A stretch of 64,000 nucleotides of DNA, from the NCBI GenBank assembly GCA_003243455.1, contig QFQS01000004.1, forward strand, positions 1-64,000, written 5' to 3'. The position numbers and the translations under genes are program-made. Positions 46,220 through 54,589 of this stretch are shown here, one piece after another (positions within the stretch are counted from its first letter, which is position 1; each line of letters opens with the position of its first letter). This DNA comes from Cereibacter sphaeroides. GTDB lineage: Bacteria; Pseudomonadota; Alphaproteobacteria; Rhodobacterales; Rhodobacteraceae. The notes under the pieces were generated by a model. That model had not been told where the DNA came from. It was given only the letters and a program-made list of their open reading frames with translations, and made no database searches.

Positions 46220-46444
46220 GATGATCTGCATGCCGCAGCCCCGGCATACGCGGCCGAACAACCGCTCTGGAACTACACAACCGGCGTCGAGATCGGCATC
46301 GTCTCGCTTCTGTCCTGGAGGCCTTACATCGGGGCGATGGTTCGCATGGCGCCGAACGGCAAGAGGGCAGCGCTGCCAATCATGATCGGGATGGGCGCTC
46401 CGATAAGCGTAGTTCCAGAGCTAGGAGTGGGCTTAACACTGTGA
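46220..46444 (+). pseudogene. Fragment of a membrane transporter, NCS1-like
   Basis: One 75-codon open frame reads WNYTTGVEIGIVSLLSWRPYIGAMVRMAPNGKRAALP and IMIGMGAPISVVPELGVGLTL, ending in a TGA. The two hydrophobic segments with a Met-Ala-Pro-Asn loop between them resemble an internal piece of a cytosine/purine (NCS1) permease. There is no start codon and a TAG lies directly upstream. It is probably what remains of a transporter gene cut by the IS6 event at 46057. The family call is tentative. Confidence 0.4.
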
Positions 46445-46480
46445 GCTTAAGACACCAGCTGGATGCGGTTGTCACCGGTT

Positions 46481-47389
46481 TCACTGCAGTTTTCCGCTGG
46501 AGCATGATGCGAAAGGCGGGGCGGGAACGGGCATCGTGATCCGGTAGATTTCGTCTACGGATTTCGAAAGTGAAAGATCGATCTCCATCGGTTCCGCATG
46601 TCCGAAACCGCCGTACCAGGAACAAGTATGCGCGGCTTCCGCTGCTGCCGCTGCCAGCAGATCAACGGGCTTTTCACCCCGCAGCAGCCCGACCAGAACC
46701 CGTGCAATAAACGTATCGCCCGCCCCGAGCGTATCGAGCGGCGTAATGGTGGCCGCCCGGGTTTCCGTCACTTGCCCGCTCGATACCAGAATTGCGCCAT
46801 TCTCGCCCCGTGTCACAAGAACATGTCGGGCACCGGCCCGACCGGCGATCTCGGCCAGACGGCTCGCACCATCATAGGTCAGCCCGCCCCCCGAGAAACT
46901 CGCGAGGAAGCAATGGGGCGCGACCCGCGCGATCCGATCGGAATCATGGACAGTCGCGAAATCATAGGAAAGCTTCGTCCGCGCCGCGATATGGGGAATC
47001 CAGGCATCGACATGGCTCGACCTGCCGGTGTGGACGGCATCCATCCGCGCCATCAGATCAAGATCGGCCAGCATCGGACCGATGATCGAGACGCCAAGAT
47101 CAGCGCCTAGGAACACACGCTCTCCCCCCTCGGTTCCGATCACACAGAAGGCAGTAGTTCCAGGCAGCGTTCGCAAACGAGTAGTATCCACGCCCTCACG
47201 TTCCAGCGCCTCACGTATACACCGTCCTGCGGGATCATCCGCTACCGCGCCAGCGTAAAAGGTTTCGGCGCCAAAGCGATGCGCAAAGACGGAGTGGTTC
47301 AGGCAATTGCCGCCCGGATACATCAATCCCTGGTCTTCATAACAGTCGACCACATTGTCGCCAAAAGACAGGATCAGGGGATTAGGCAT
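46481..47389 (-). CDS. frlD: PfkB-family sugar kinase, fructoselysine-6-kinase (FrlD)-like, 302 aa
   Basis: The N-terminus SFGDNVVDCYEDQGLMYPGGNCLNHSVFA has the GDN-VD-Y and PGGN pattern of FrlD kinases. The ATP/catalytic motif is DTLGAGDTFIARVL with the base Asp. It would phosphorylate a fructosyl-amino acid at C6 for the deglycase encoded divergently. The start at 47389 (MPNPLILSFGDN) is chosen over an upstream extension that would cover the LacI-type operator at 47419. Kinase and deglycase genes flank a shared control region of about 130 bp. Confidence 0.8.
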   Translation of the reverse strand: MPNPLILSFGDNVVDCYEDQGLMYPGGNCLNHSVFAHRFGAETFYAGAVADDPAGRCIREALEREGVDTTRLRTLPGTTAFCVIGTEGGERVFLGADLGVSIIGPMLADLDLMARMDAVHTGRSSHVDAWIPHIAARTKLSYDFATVHDSDRIARVAPHCFLASFSGGGLTYDGASRLAEIAGRAGARHVLVTRGENGAILVSSGQVTETRAATITPLDTLGAGDTFIARVLVGLLRGEKPVDLLAAAAAEAAHTCSWYGGFGHAEPMEIDLSLSKSVDEIYRITMPVPAPPFASCSSGKLQ

Positions 47390-47418
47390 CGTTCGATCTC
47401 TGCTTTTGAGCGGAATTG

Positions 47419-47432
47419 TGAGAACGTTCGCA
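47419..47432. promoter_or_regulatory. LacI-type operator, copy 1
   Basis: TGAGAACGTTCGCA, with a GAACGTTC core, is the inverse of the site at 52874-52887 (TGCGAACGTTCTCA). It lies 30 bp upstream of the kinase start in the divergent kinase/deglycase promoter region. Confidence 0.7.
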
Positions 47433-47487
47433 CTTTTCTGTCGCAAGTGTCAACCCGCGCTTGACCGATCCTCTTGCGCGCAATACG

Positions 47488-47507
47488 TCATATAACATCT
47501 TATAACA
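47488..47507 (-). promoter_or_regulatory. Tandem GTTATAAGAT/GTTATATGAC repeat
   Basis: On the minus strand GTTATAAGAT and GTTATATGAC lie end to end, 16 bp before the deglycase start. They contain a possible -10 (TATAAC) on the plus strand and could be bound by the GntR regulator encoded downstream. Confidence 0.35.
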
Positions 47508-47522
47508 AATCCGGATCGCGCG

Positions 47523-48524
47523 ATGCCCGCCCCCGCCCCATTTCACCCCGACGTCACAGCCGCGCTTGCCGCGATCGAAACCTCATTTCCGGCCCGCGTC
47601 TTTTTCGTGGCCTGCGGTGGGTCACTATCCATCATGTATCCGGCTAAGTTTCTGCTGGACCAGCATTCGGCTCTGCCGTCGGATCTGTTCAACGCGGCGG
47701 AATTCACAACACGAGCGCCGAAAGGGGTTGGCAAGGACTCGCTTGTCATCCTGTGCTCGATGACCGGCACGACGAAGGAAACCGTCGCTGCTGCGGAATT
47801 CGCCCGGTCTCGCCAGGCGCGGACTGTGGGCCTGACGGTGGAACCGAACTCGCCCCTCAGCAAGGCCTGCGACCACACGATCGGGTTCGAAGCACCCTAC
47901 ACGACCGGCGTTCCGATCGACGCCAAGAACAGCAACTACGCCCGTATTTATCAGCTTGTTATGGGCGTGGTCGCTTTGACCGGCGGCGAGGATCTGTCGG
48001 GCCCGCTCATGGCAAGCTTGTCCTCACTGCAACCTGCTATCGATAAGGCGCAGGAGAAGTTCGCGCCGCTGTTCGCAGAGTACGCCCCGCGCTTCGCCAA
48101 GGAGGACGTCGTCTATACAGTCGCCAGCGGTGCCAATTTCGGCGCTGCCTATTCCTTCGCGATCTGCGTGTTGATGGAGATGCTGTGGATCGGCAGCCAG
48201 GCGATCCACGCCAACGAGTTCTTCCATGGCCCGTTCGAGGTTCTGGACAAGGATCGCTGCTTCATACTGCTAAAAGGGCGCGACTCGACACGGTCGCTGG
48301 AGGATCGCGCGGACACTTTCCTGCATCGTTTTGGGACGGCCGGGAATATCTTGGTGCTAGATGCGGAAACGCTGGACCTGTCAGGCATTGACCCGGCCTT
48401 CCGGGGCAATCTGGTACCATTGATCTTCTTCGACACGCTCTGGCGTTTCGCTTACAGACTTGCTGACCTGCGCCAGCACACGATGCTGGAAGACCGGCGC
48501 TACATGAAAAAGATCACCTACTGA
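47523..48524 (+). CDS. frlB: SIS-domain sugar isomerase, fructoselysine-6-P deglycase (FrlB)-like, 333 aa
   Basis: Two SIS domains are present: VFFVACGGSLSIMYPAKF and ILCSMTGTTKETV in the first, and VYTVASGANFGAAYSFAICVLMEMLW plus HANEFFHGPFEVLD with a catalytic Glu and His in the second. The C-terminus LEDRRYMKKITY is the usual ending of FrlB proteins. The enzyme should split fructosyl-amino acid 6-phosphate into glucose 6-phosphate and the free amino acid. It leads a plus-strand operon with a GntR regulator and an ornithine-cyclodeaminase-like gene. Confidence 0.82.
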   Translation: MPAPAPFHPDVTAALAAIETSFPARVFFVACGGSLSIMYPAKFLLDQHSALPSDLFNAAEFTTRAPKGVGKDSLVILCSMTGTTKETVAAAEFARSRQARTVGLTVEPNSPLSKACDHTIGFEAPYTTGVPIDAKNSNYARIYQLVMGVVALTGGEDLSGPLMASLSSLQPAIDKAQEKFAPLFAEYAPRFAKEDVVYTVASGANFGAAYSFAICVLMEMLWIGSQAIHANEFFHGPFEVLDKDRCFILLKGRDSTRSLEDRADTFLHRFGTAGNILVLDAETLDLSGIDPAFRGNLVPLIFFDTLWRFAYRLADLRQHTMLEDRRYMKKITY

Positions 48525-48534
48525 CGGAGCCAGA

Positions 48535-49245
48535 ATGGCGCAGCATGACCTGCTGACACCGCTGTACGAGCAGGTTCGGCGCACGATCCTTGCCGATATC
48601 CAGTCGGGCCGGCTGGCAGAGGGCGACTTCCTGCCGCCGGAGCCGGAACTTTGCACGGCGCACGGTGTCAGCCGGATCACCCTGCGCCGTGCAATCGGAG
48701 AACTGTGCGCCGAAGGCCGGCTGATCCGCCAGCAAGGGCGCGGTACCGTGGTGGCGCCGCGCAAGGTGAATCAGCGGCTGGTATCGCTGTCGGGATTTTC
48801 CGAAACGATGGACGGCCTTGGTCTTACGTCGAGCCACCGCATTCTGGAGTGCGAGGATGCTTCCGACGATACCGGCATTGCGACACGGCTGCGCGCGACC
48901 TCGCCGATCCGCTTCCTGCGGCTTCTGGAGGTCGATGGGCGGCCGATGACACTGGAAACGTTGTGGTTCGATGCCGTGCGATATCCGGAAGCGGTGACTT
49001 CGGTCGCGCAAGGCGGATCATTCTTCGCCGCTTTGCGCGATACGGCGAGGGTCAGCCCGGTAAGTGCCGAACGTCAGATCAATGTGGGTTTCGCGACCTC
49101 CGAAGAGCGCGAGATTTTCGGCATCACCGCCTCGCAGCCTATGTACCGGATCGAGAAAACCACGTTCGGGCAGGATGGCGTCGTCCTCGGCCTGTCGGAA
49201 TTGGTCACCCCCTGCCATCTTGTCAGCTTCCACCTGGAAACATGA
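48535..49245 (+). CDS. GntR-family regulator with UTRA domain (HutC/FrlR type), 236 aa
   Basis: The winged helix occupies residues 8-75 (YEQVRRTILADIQSGRLAEGDFLPPEPELCTAHGVSRITLRRAI). The UTRA effector domain follows from about 90 (SLSGFSETMDGLG, IRFLRLLEVDGRPM and MYRIEKTTFGQDG). FrlR of enteric bacteria is of this class and senses a fructoselysine derivative. It is encoded 10 bases after the deglycase gene, so it is probably autoregulated and controls the same operon. Confidence 0.87.
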   Translation: MAQHDLLTPLYEQVRRTILADIQSGRLAEGDFLPPEPELCTAHGVSRITLRRAIGELCAEGRLIRQQGRGTVVAPRKVNQRLVSLSGFSETMDGLGLTSSHRILECEDASDDTGIATRLRATSPIRFLRLLEVDGRPMTLETLWFDAVRYPEAVTSVAQGGSFFAALRDTARVSPVSAERQINVGFATSEEREIFGITASQPMYRIEKTTFGQDGVVLGLSELVTPCHLVSFHLET

Positions 49246-49256
49246 AAGGCCGAACC

Positions 49257-50195
49257 ATGATCGTGCTTGATGCCGAAGCCGTCCATGCCGCCCTTCCTTG
49301 GCCCTATCTGGTGGAGGAACTGCGCAAGACGCATCGCGGCCTGCCGCCACAAGCAGACGTCGTGATCCAGTCCGATCCTAGTGGAAGCGGAAACCAGTTC
49401 GTCACGTTGCCGGGCTGGCTGCCGGGCGGCCTCATCGCAGTAAAGATGGTGGGTGTATTTCCCGGCAACCTCAGCAGCATACCACCGCAACCGTCGGTTC
49501 AGGGACTGGTCGCCGCCTTCGATGGCCAGTCGGGCGCACCCCGGCTTGTAGCGGATGGGGCGGCGATGACTGCTCGCAAGACCTGCGCTGACTCTGCACT
49601 CGGCGCAGCGATCCTGGCGCGGGAAGATTCGGAGAACCTGCTGATCCTTGGCGCGGGAGCCCTGGCGCCGCATATGGCAGCGGCGATGCGGGCGGTTCGC
49701 CCCTCGATCCGCCAAATAGCGATCTGGAACCGCACCCATTCCCGCGCCGTCGCGCTGGCTTATGACTTGCGGGCGGCAGGATTGCCGGTCGAGGCTACTG
49801 AGGATCTGGATGCGGCTGTTTCGACTGCCGACATCATATCTTGCGTCACCATGTCGGACCGATCGCTTGTGAAGGGCGCGCTGCTGAAACCCGGCGCGCA
49901 TCTGGATCTTGTGGGGGCCTATCTGCCGACCATGCGAGAGGCGGATGATGAGGCGATCCGCAGGGCGACGATCTTCACTGACACCAAGGGCAACCTGACG
50001 AACGGGGGCGACCTGCTGCAGGCGGTGGCTGCCGGTGTGATCGACTGGGACGACGTGCGCGCCGATTTGTACGATCTGGCCCAAGGTCGCGCCACAGGAC
50101 GGACGAGCGCGGATCAGATCACGCTGTTCAAGAACAACGGTGGCGCACATCTGGATGTGTTTACCGCCGCTGCCTTGCTGAAGGCGCTCGGCTAG
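49257..50195 (+). CDS. Ornithine cyclodeaminase/mu-crystallin family dehydrogenase, 312 aa
   Basis: An N-terminal substrate domain (MIVLDAEAVHAALPWPYLVEELRKTH and GLIAVKMVGVFPGN) is followed by a Rossmann domain with NLLILGAGALAPHMAAAMRAV and IWNRTHSRA. The family includes ornithine cyclodeaminase, alanine dehydrogenase and imine reductases. Here it may process the amino acid set free by the deglycase. The start at 49257 gives a normal family length. It is convergent with the ABC transporter operon, with only 6 bases between stop codons. Confidence 0.85.
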   Translation: MIVLDAEAVHAALPWPYLVEELRKTHRGLPPQADVVIQSDPSGSGNQFVTLPGWLPGGLIAVKMVGVFPGNLSSIPPQPSVQGLVAAFDGQSGAPRLVADGAAMTARKTCADSALGAAILAREDSENLLILGAGALAPHMAAAMRAVRPSIRQIAIWNRTHSRAVALAYDLRAAGLPVEATEDLDAAVSTADIISCVTMSDRSLVKGALLKPGAHLDLVGAYLPTMREADDEAIRRATIFTDTKGNLTNGGDLLQAVAAGVIDWDDVRADLYDLAQGRATGRTSADQITLFKNNGGAHLDVFTAAALLKALG

Positions 50196-50201
50196 GGTCG
50201 A

Positions 50202-50975
50202 TCAGCCTTCGACAAGCACTCGTGACAGAAAGGCGCGCGTCCGTTCATGCGCGGGGCGTGACAGCACTTCGGCAGGATTGCCCTGTTCAACGATCACGCC
50301 GCCATCCATGAAGATAAGGTGATCGCCGACATCACGGGCGAACCCCATCTCATGCGTGACGACAACCATCGTCATACCATCCGCGGCAAGCTGGCGCATC
50401 GTCGCCAGCACCTCACCTACCAGTTCGGGATCGAGCGCGGAGGTCGGTTCGTCGAACAGCATCAGATCCGGCTTCATGGCAAGCGACCGTGCGATGGCCG
50501 TTCGCTGCTGCTGGCCACCCGAAAGCTGTGCTGGATAGTAATGCGCCCGGTCGCGCATCCCGACCTTGTCGAGCAGCAGCATCGCCTCGGCCACCGCCTG
50601 TTCGCGGGGCAAGCCTTTGACGATCACCGGCGCCTCGATCACATTCTCCAGTGCGGTCTTGTGCGGGAAAAGGTGGAAGCCCTGAAAGACCATCCCCATT
50701 CGCTGCCGCTGGATGGCGAGTTCATTGAAGCTCATCTCGTAAAGCTTGCTACCCTTCCAGCGCAGCCCGACGGGTTCGCCCATGAGGAAGATCGCGCCGC
50801 CAGTCGGTTTTTCCAGGTAGTTGAGGCAGCGTAGCAGGGTGCTTTTGCCAGAACCGGATGGCCCAACGATGCAAATGACTTCGCCCCGGTTGACCTCCAC
50901 GTCGATGCCCTTCAGCACCTCATGCGTGCCGAAGGACTTGCGAAGCTTCTCGACCCTGAGAAGAGGGATGCTCAT
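50202..50975 (-). CDS. Polar amino acid ABC transporter ATPase, 257 aa
   Basis: The protein has Walker A GPSGSGKST, Q-loop MVFQGFHLFPHKTALENV, signature LSGGQQQRTAIARSLA, Walker B LMLFDEPTSALDPE and the switch His in VVVTHEMGFARDV. This is the GlnQ/HisP type pattern. The start at 50975 (MSIPLLRVEKL) overlaps the permease gene end by 4 bases. It is the last gene of the binding protein-permease-ATPase operon. Confidence 0.92.
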   Translation of the reverse strand: MSIPLLRVEKLRKSFGTHEVLKGIDVEVNRGEVICIVGPSGSGKSTLLRCLNYLEKPTGGAIFLMGEPVGLRWKGSKLYEMSFNELAIQRQRMGMVFQGFHLFPHKTALENVIEAPVIVKGLPREQAVAEAMLLLDKVGMRDRAHYYPAQLSGGQQQRTAIARSLAMKPDLMLFDEPTSALDPELVGEVLATMRQLAADGMTMVVVTHEMGFARDVGDHLIFMDGGVIVEQGNPAEVLSRPAHERTRAFLSRVLVEG

Positions 50976-51901
50976 GGCAATACTTCCGCGCGTTGACGGC
51001 TGAAGAGGCCCAGATTCCACCAGCGACCCTTTGCCTTCTGGCCGGGGGCAGCCTTGAGGCGGTGTTCGATCATATGTTCCGCCAGGGTAAGGATCGTGGT
51101 CAGGACCAGATACCAAAGTGTCGCCACGATCAGCAGCGGAATGGTCTGATAAGTACGGGCGTAGATCATCTGTGCCGAGTAGAGCAGGTCGGGCAGCGCC
51201 AGAACGGAGACCAGAGATGTGAATTTCAGCATCGAGATCGTATCGTTCCCGATCGGCGGAATCACGATGCGCAGCGCCTGCGGCAGTACGATGCGACGCA
51301 GAGTCTGGCCGCGCGTCATGCCAAGTGTCGCCGCCGCCTCTGTCTGCCCGTGGCTGACAGCCTGAATGCCGGCGCGGATCATCTCGGCCGCATAAGCGCT
51401 TTCAGTGAAGGCGAGGCCCATGATCGCGGCCGAGAAAGGGGTGATCAGATCATTGGTGTTCCATGAGATCAGTTTCGGCCCAAAGGGGATGCCGATCGAA
51501 AGCTCGGGGAGCAGAAGGGCGAGATTGTACCAGAAGATCATCTGAACCAGAGGCGGCACGCCGCGGAAGAACCAGATCCACGCCCAGCTTACCGCCTGGA
51601 ACACGCGGCCCGACGACAGTCGCATGATGGCCAGTATGACGCCGATTGCGAGGCCGATCACCATCGCGAGGACCGTAAGCAGAAGGGTCATGCCAAGGCC
51701 GGAGAGAATCTTAGGATCGAACAGGTAGTCCGCGACAACTGGCCATTTCATGTTCCGGTTCGTTACGAGTATCTGAAAGAACAGAAGGCCGAAGAGCAGG
51801 AGCACCGCCCCACCCACCCACTGCGCCAGATTGCGCACCGGCACGGGCCGGGTATCGTGGATCGAGGGGCGGTTTGTAGAGTCGTTATCTTGCATCGGCA
51901 T
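50972..51901 (-). CDS. Polar amino acid ABC transporter permease, 309 aa
   Basis: A first hydrophobic helix (AVLLLFGLLFFQILV) precedes the HisM/GlnP-type core with ILSGLGMTLLLTVLAMVIGLAIGVILAI and FFRGVPPLVQMIFWY. The coupling loop is GQTEAAATLGMTRGQTLRRIVLPQALRIVIPPIGND. A single permease gene is present, so the channel is probably a homodimer. Its role would be import of the fructosyl-amino acid or its amine part. Confidence 0.9.
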   Translation of the reverse strand: MPMQDNDSTNRPSIHDTRPVPVRNLAQWVGGAVLLLFGLLFFQILVTNRNMKWPVVADYLFDPKILSGLGMTLLLTVLAMVIGLAIGVILAIMRLSSGRVFQAVSWAWIWFFRGVPPLVQMIFWYNLALLLPELSIGIPFGPKLISWNTNDLITPFSAAIMGLAFTESAYAAEMIRAGIQAVSHGQTEAAATLGMTRGQTLRRIVLPQALRIVIPPIGNDTISMLKFTSLVSVLALPDLLYSAQMIYARTYQTIPLLIVATLWYLVLTTILTLAEHMIEHRLKAAPGQKAKGRWWNLGLFSRQRAEVLP

Positions 51902-51963
51902 CTTTCCAGCGAAGTCCCCGTGCCTGCCCGTCAGGCGGGCAAGGGGTAGCGTGGTGGTGGCGG

Positions 51964-52818
51964 TCAGTAGTCAGGAGACTCTTCGGTAATCAGCAGAGCC
52001 TTGGTCAGCATACCGCTGTCGGCGATGCCCCATTTTTCCATGATTGCCTTGTAGGTGCCATCGTCGATCATCGATTGGATCGCATCGGTCATTACCTGGC
52101 CGAGCGGATCGTCCTTGCGCACGCCGATATTGCTGTTCACCGCCTCGAGGACGAGGTCAGACACCTTCATGTCGCCGGTCTGGGCTGCGATATAGGCCAG
52201 CTTGACCGAGGCGGCGACAGTGGCCTGGGCGCGACCCGAGCGAACGGCGAGTTCAGCCTGCGCCTGACTGGTGTAATCCTGCATCTGGATCTCGGGCAAG
52301 CCGCCCGCGACGCAGACATCCTTGTTCAGCTTTTCGACTAGCTGCGCGTCCCAGGCGCCGGTCAGAACCGCAACGGTCAGGCCGCAGGCATCCTTCGGCT
52401 CCTTGACCACAAGATTGCTATCCTTGGCGAAACCGAAAGCGGTGCCAATCTTGCGCTGCGAGATGAAGTCGAGAACCTTCAGGCGCTCTGGTGTTGAGCC
52501 GAACGAGGAAAAGCCCGCGTCGAAGCGTTTGGATTCGAGGCCGGGAATGATCGCGTCGAAGCTGGTCGCTTCATAAGTGAATGGCACGCCGAGACGGCTT
52601 TCCATCTCACGTGCGATATCGACGCTCCAGCCTTTTAACACGCCGTCAGAGTCGAGGAATTCGTCCGGTGCCCAGTCGTTGAACACGGCAACCTTCACGC
52701 CGTTATCCTTGTATTCCTGCGGCAGGGCGTCGTGCAGCGCCGGGATTGCATCGGCATTGGCCGCCGCAACCCCCAACAGTGCCGACGCGACCAATCCTGT
52801 GACTGCGGATTTCCACAT
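51964..52818 (-). CDS. ABC transporter substrate-binding protein, family 3, 284 aa
   Basis: A Sec signal peptide (MWKSAVTGLVASALLGVAAANA, cleavage about residue 22) leads into a family-3 binding protein (VKVAVFNDWAPDEFLDSDGVLKGWSVDIAREMESRLG and FDAGFSSFGSTPERLKVLDF). It would capture the substrate in the periplasm. AAGGAAG precedes the start at 52818. A LacI-type operator identical in core to that at 47419 lies 56 bp upstream, so the transporter and the kinase/deglycase genes are probably controlled together. Confidence 0.9.
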   Translation of the reverse strand: MWKSAVTGLVASALLGVAAANADAIPALHDALPQEYKDNGVKVAVFNDWAPDEFLDSDGVLKGWSVDIAREMESRLGVPFTYEATSFDAIIPGLESKRFDAGFSSFGSTPERLKVLDFISQRKIGTAFGFAKDSNLVVKEPKDACGLTVAVLTGAWDAQLVEKLNKDVCVAGGLPEIQMQDYTSQAQAELAVRSGRAQATVAASVKLAYIAAQTGDMKVSDLVLEAVNSNIGVRKDDPLGQVMTDAIQSMIDDGTYKAIMEKWGIADSGMLTKALLITEESPDY

Positions 52819-52873
52819 TGCGATGACTTCCTTGTTGACGCGCGGCGTTACGCGCTGATTATGGTTCAGTAAA

Positions 52874-52887
52874 TGCGAACGTTCTCA
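52874..52887. promoter_or_regulatory. LacI-type operator, copy 2
   Basis: TGCGAACGTTCTCA is the reverse complement of the 47419-47432 site. It lies between the binding-protein gene and the divergent LacI gene, where it can control both. Confidence 0.7.
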
Positions 52888-53065
52888 CATCATGAGATAC
52901 TTTGTGACGCATTCCGTCAAGACGCATGATCCAACGTCATATTGCCTTGTAAATAAGAAGAAAAACGCTGGTATCGAAGTGCGATCTGGCGTGATAGCAA
53001 CAAGGGAAGCGATGCGAGCGTCGATTTGATTCGCTTCGGATTGCCCTAAAGTGAGAAGGCTTCAG

Positions 53066-54163
53066 GTGGCTGTGAAACCTAAGGCGACGATTGCCGACGT
53101 AGCGCGGCTTGCGGGTGTCTCAACCGCGACAGCAGGTAGAGTGCTTGGCGGCTACGGTTACACCAGCGGATCCAAGAAGGATCAGGTGATGAAGGCCGCG
53201 CAGAAGCTCGGCTATCGACCGAACGCGCTGGCTCGCAGTCTGATAACGGGCAAAACCCGAACCATCGGCGTCGTGGCGGGTGATATCCGCAACCCATTCT
53301 ATGCCTCGGTGCTACGCGGAATTTCCAACGTGGCCGAGAAGGAAGGTTTCGGGCTGCTTATCACCAACAGTGATGAAAGCCTGGAGCAAGAGATGCGGGC
53401 TGTTGATCTGCTGGTTGAAAAGCAGGTCGATGGCCTGATCGTGTCACCCTGCGATACAAGGGTGGCCGCCCACCTTCGTGCTTTGCACGCTACGGACACA
53501 CCCCTTGTGCTGATTGATCGGGCCGTAGCAGGGCTGGAGGTTGACCGGATCGGCACTGCCAACGTGGCGGCCGCACGGGACGCCGTGCAACGCCTGATCC
53601 AAGCGGGGCATCAACGGATCGGGTTGATCGCCGAACTGGTTGAGGAAGAGGATGGCGGGGTCGAGCGGTTCATCGCGCGCGCGTTGAATGGCGAGCCTGT
53701 GGAAACTGATGCGCTGTATCCAAGCTGGCAGCGGTTGCTGGGCTATGTACAGGCGCATCAGCTCGCACGCCTGTCTATGGACATGACGCTGGTCCGGCGC
53801 GTCGGCGAGTATTCGGCCGACGCGGCCGCGGGGGCGACGCTCGAATTGCTGAAGCGCCGGGACAGGCCCACGGCATTGTTCACGACGGACGGCACGATGT
53901 CGGAAGGTGCGATGGCCGCGATTGCGGATATCGGCCTGATGATTCCTGCGCAGCTTTCGTTGATTGGCTTCGACGATCTGGATTGGATGGCGTTTCTGCC
54001 GCCAGGGATCACCACTGTCGCGCAACCACGCATGGCGATGGGAGAAACGGCGGCGCGGATGCTGATGGAGCAGATTGAGGGTGCAGACATGCCCGCCCGG
54101 ACTGTGCTTATGCCGGCCAGCATCGTCGCGAGGGGGTCTGTGAGCCCGCCATGCGAACTATAG
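53066..54163 (+). CDS. LacI-family transcriptional regulator, 365 aa
   Basis: The N-terminal domain (TIADVARLAGVSTATAGRVLGGYGYTSGSKKDQVMKAAQKLGYRPNALARSLITGKT) is a full LacI helix-turn-helix and hinge. The periplasmic-binding-like effector domain follows (IGVVAGDIRNPFYASVLRGI, LFTTDGTMSEGAMAAI, LSLIGFDDLDW). A GTG start at 53066 is chosen because AGAAGG precedes it; GTG 53051 or 53072 are alternatives. It is divergent from the transporter operon. The two GAACGTTC palindromes at 47419 and 52874 are its likely operators. Confidence 0.9.
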   Translation: MAVKPKATIADVARLAGVSTATAGRVLGGYGYTSGSKKDQVMKAAQKLGYRPNALARSLITGKTRTIGVVAGDIRNPFYASVLRGISNVAEKEGFGLLITNSDESLEQEMRAVDLLVEKQVDGLIVSPCDTRVAAHLRALHATDTPLVLIDRAVAGLEVDRIGTANVAAARDAVQRLIQAGHQRIGLIAELVEEEDGGVERFIARALNGEPVETDALYPSWQRLLGYVQAHQLARLSMDMTLVRRVGEYSADAAAGATLELLKRRDRPTALFTTDGTMSEGAMAAIADIGLMIPAQLSLIGFDDLDWMAFLPPGITTVAQPRMAMGETAARMLMEQIEGADMPARTVLMPASIVARGSVSPPCEL

Positions 54164-54223
54164 GTTTCTTCTAGCCTGTTAAGCAATCGATCGCGACAGA
54201 CATCCGTCTGGCGTCTCGCAGCT

Positions 54224-54445
54224 GGCTTTGTCGCAAACTTTGACGGCACTTAAGCGAGGTCGTCGTTCTCTTTCTTTTACGCGGCGAGCGCAGCGAACTG
54301 AGCAAACGGGCAGAGACCGGGCGTCAACTGCCCCTTGCGGACCATGTTGGCGACCTCGATCCCCTCAAGATTAGCTGAGGCCGACACGAACGACTTGAAC
54401 CCGAGCATCGGTCAGGCGCGCTTCTTGATGGCGCGGTGATCGAAA
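54224..54445 (-). mobile_element. IS6-family remnant, one end only, copy C
   Basis: GGCTTTGTCGCAAAC (from 54224) is the 3'-side IS6 end. It is followed by codons for the transposase C-terminus on the minus strand (MLGFKSF, EVANMVRKGQLTP, FAQFAALAA then TAA at about 54278). The match stops near 54445. It has the same orientation as copy B, so the fructosamine module lies between directly repeated IS6 sequences. Confidence 0.75.
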
Positions 54446-54589
54446 TGACCGAGCCTGAAGTCGGAATCCGAGACCGTGTGTACTGAAACGGGAGCGGCGA
54501 TACCCAATCAGTGCCAACGAAAGCATGACGCAACCGGGGCGAAACGATGCGGTCTAAATGCCTTCTCAGAGCGGGCCTACTCGTCAGAG

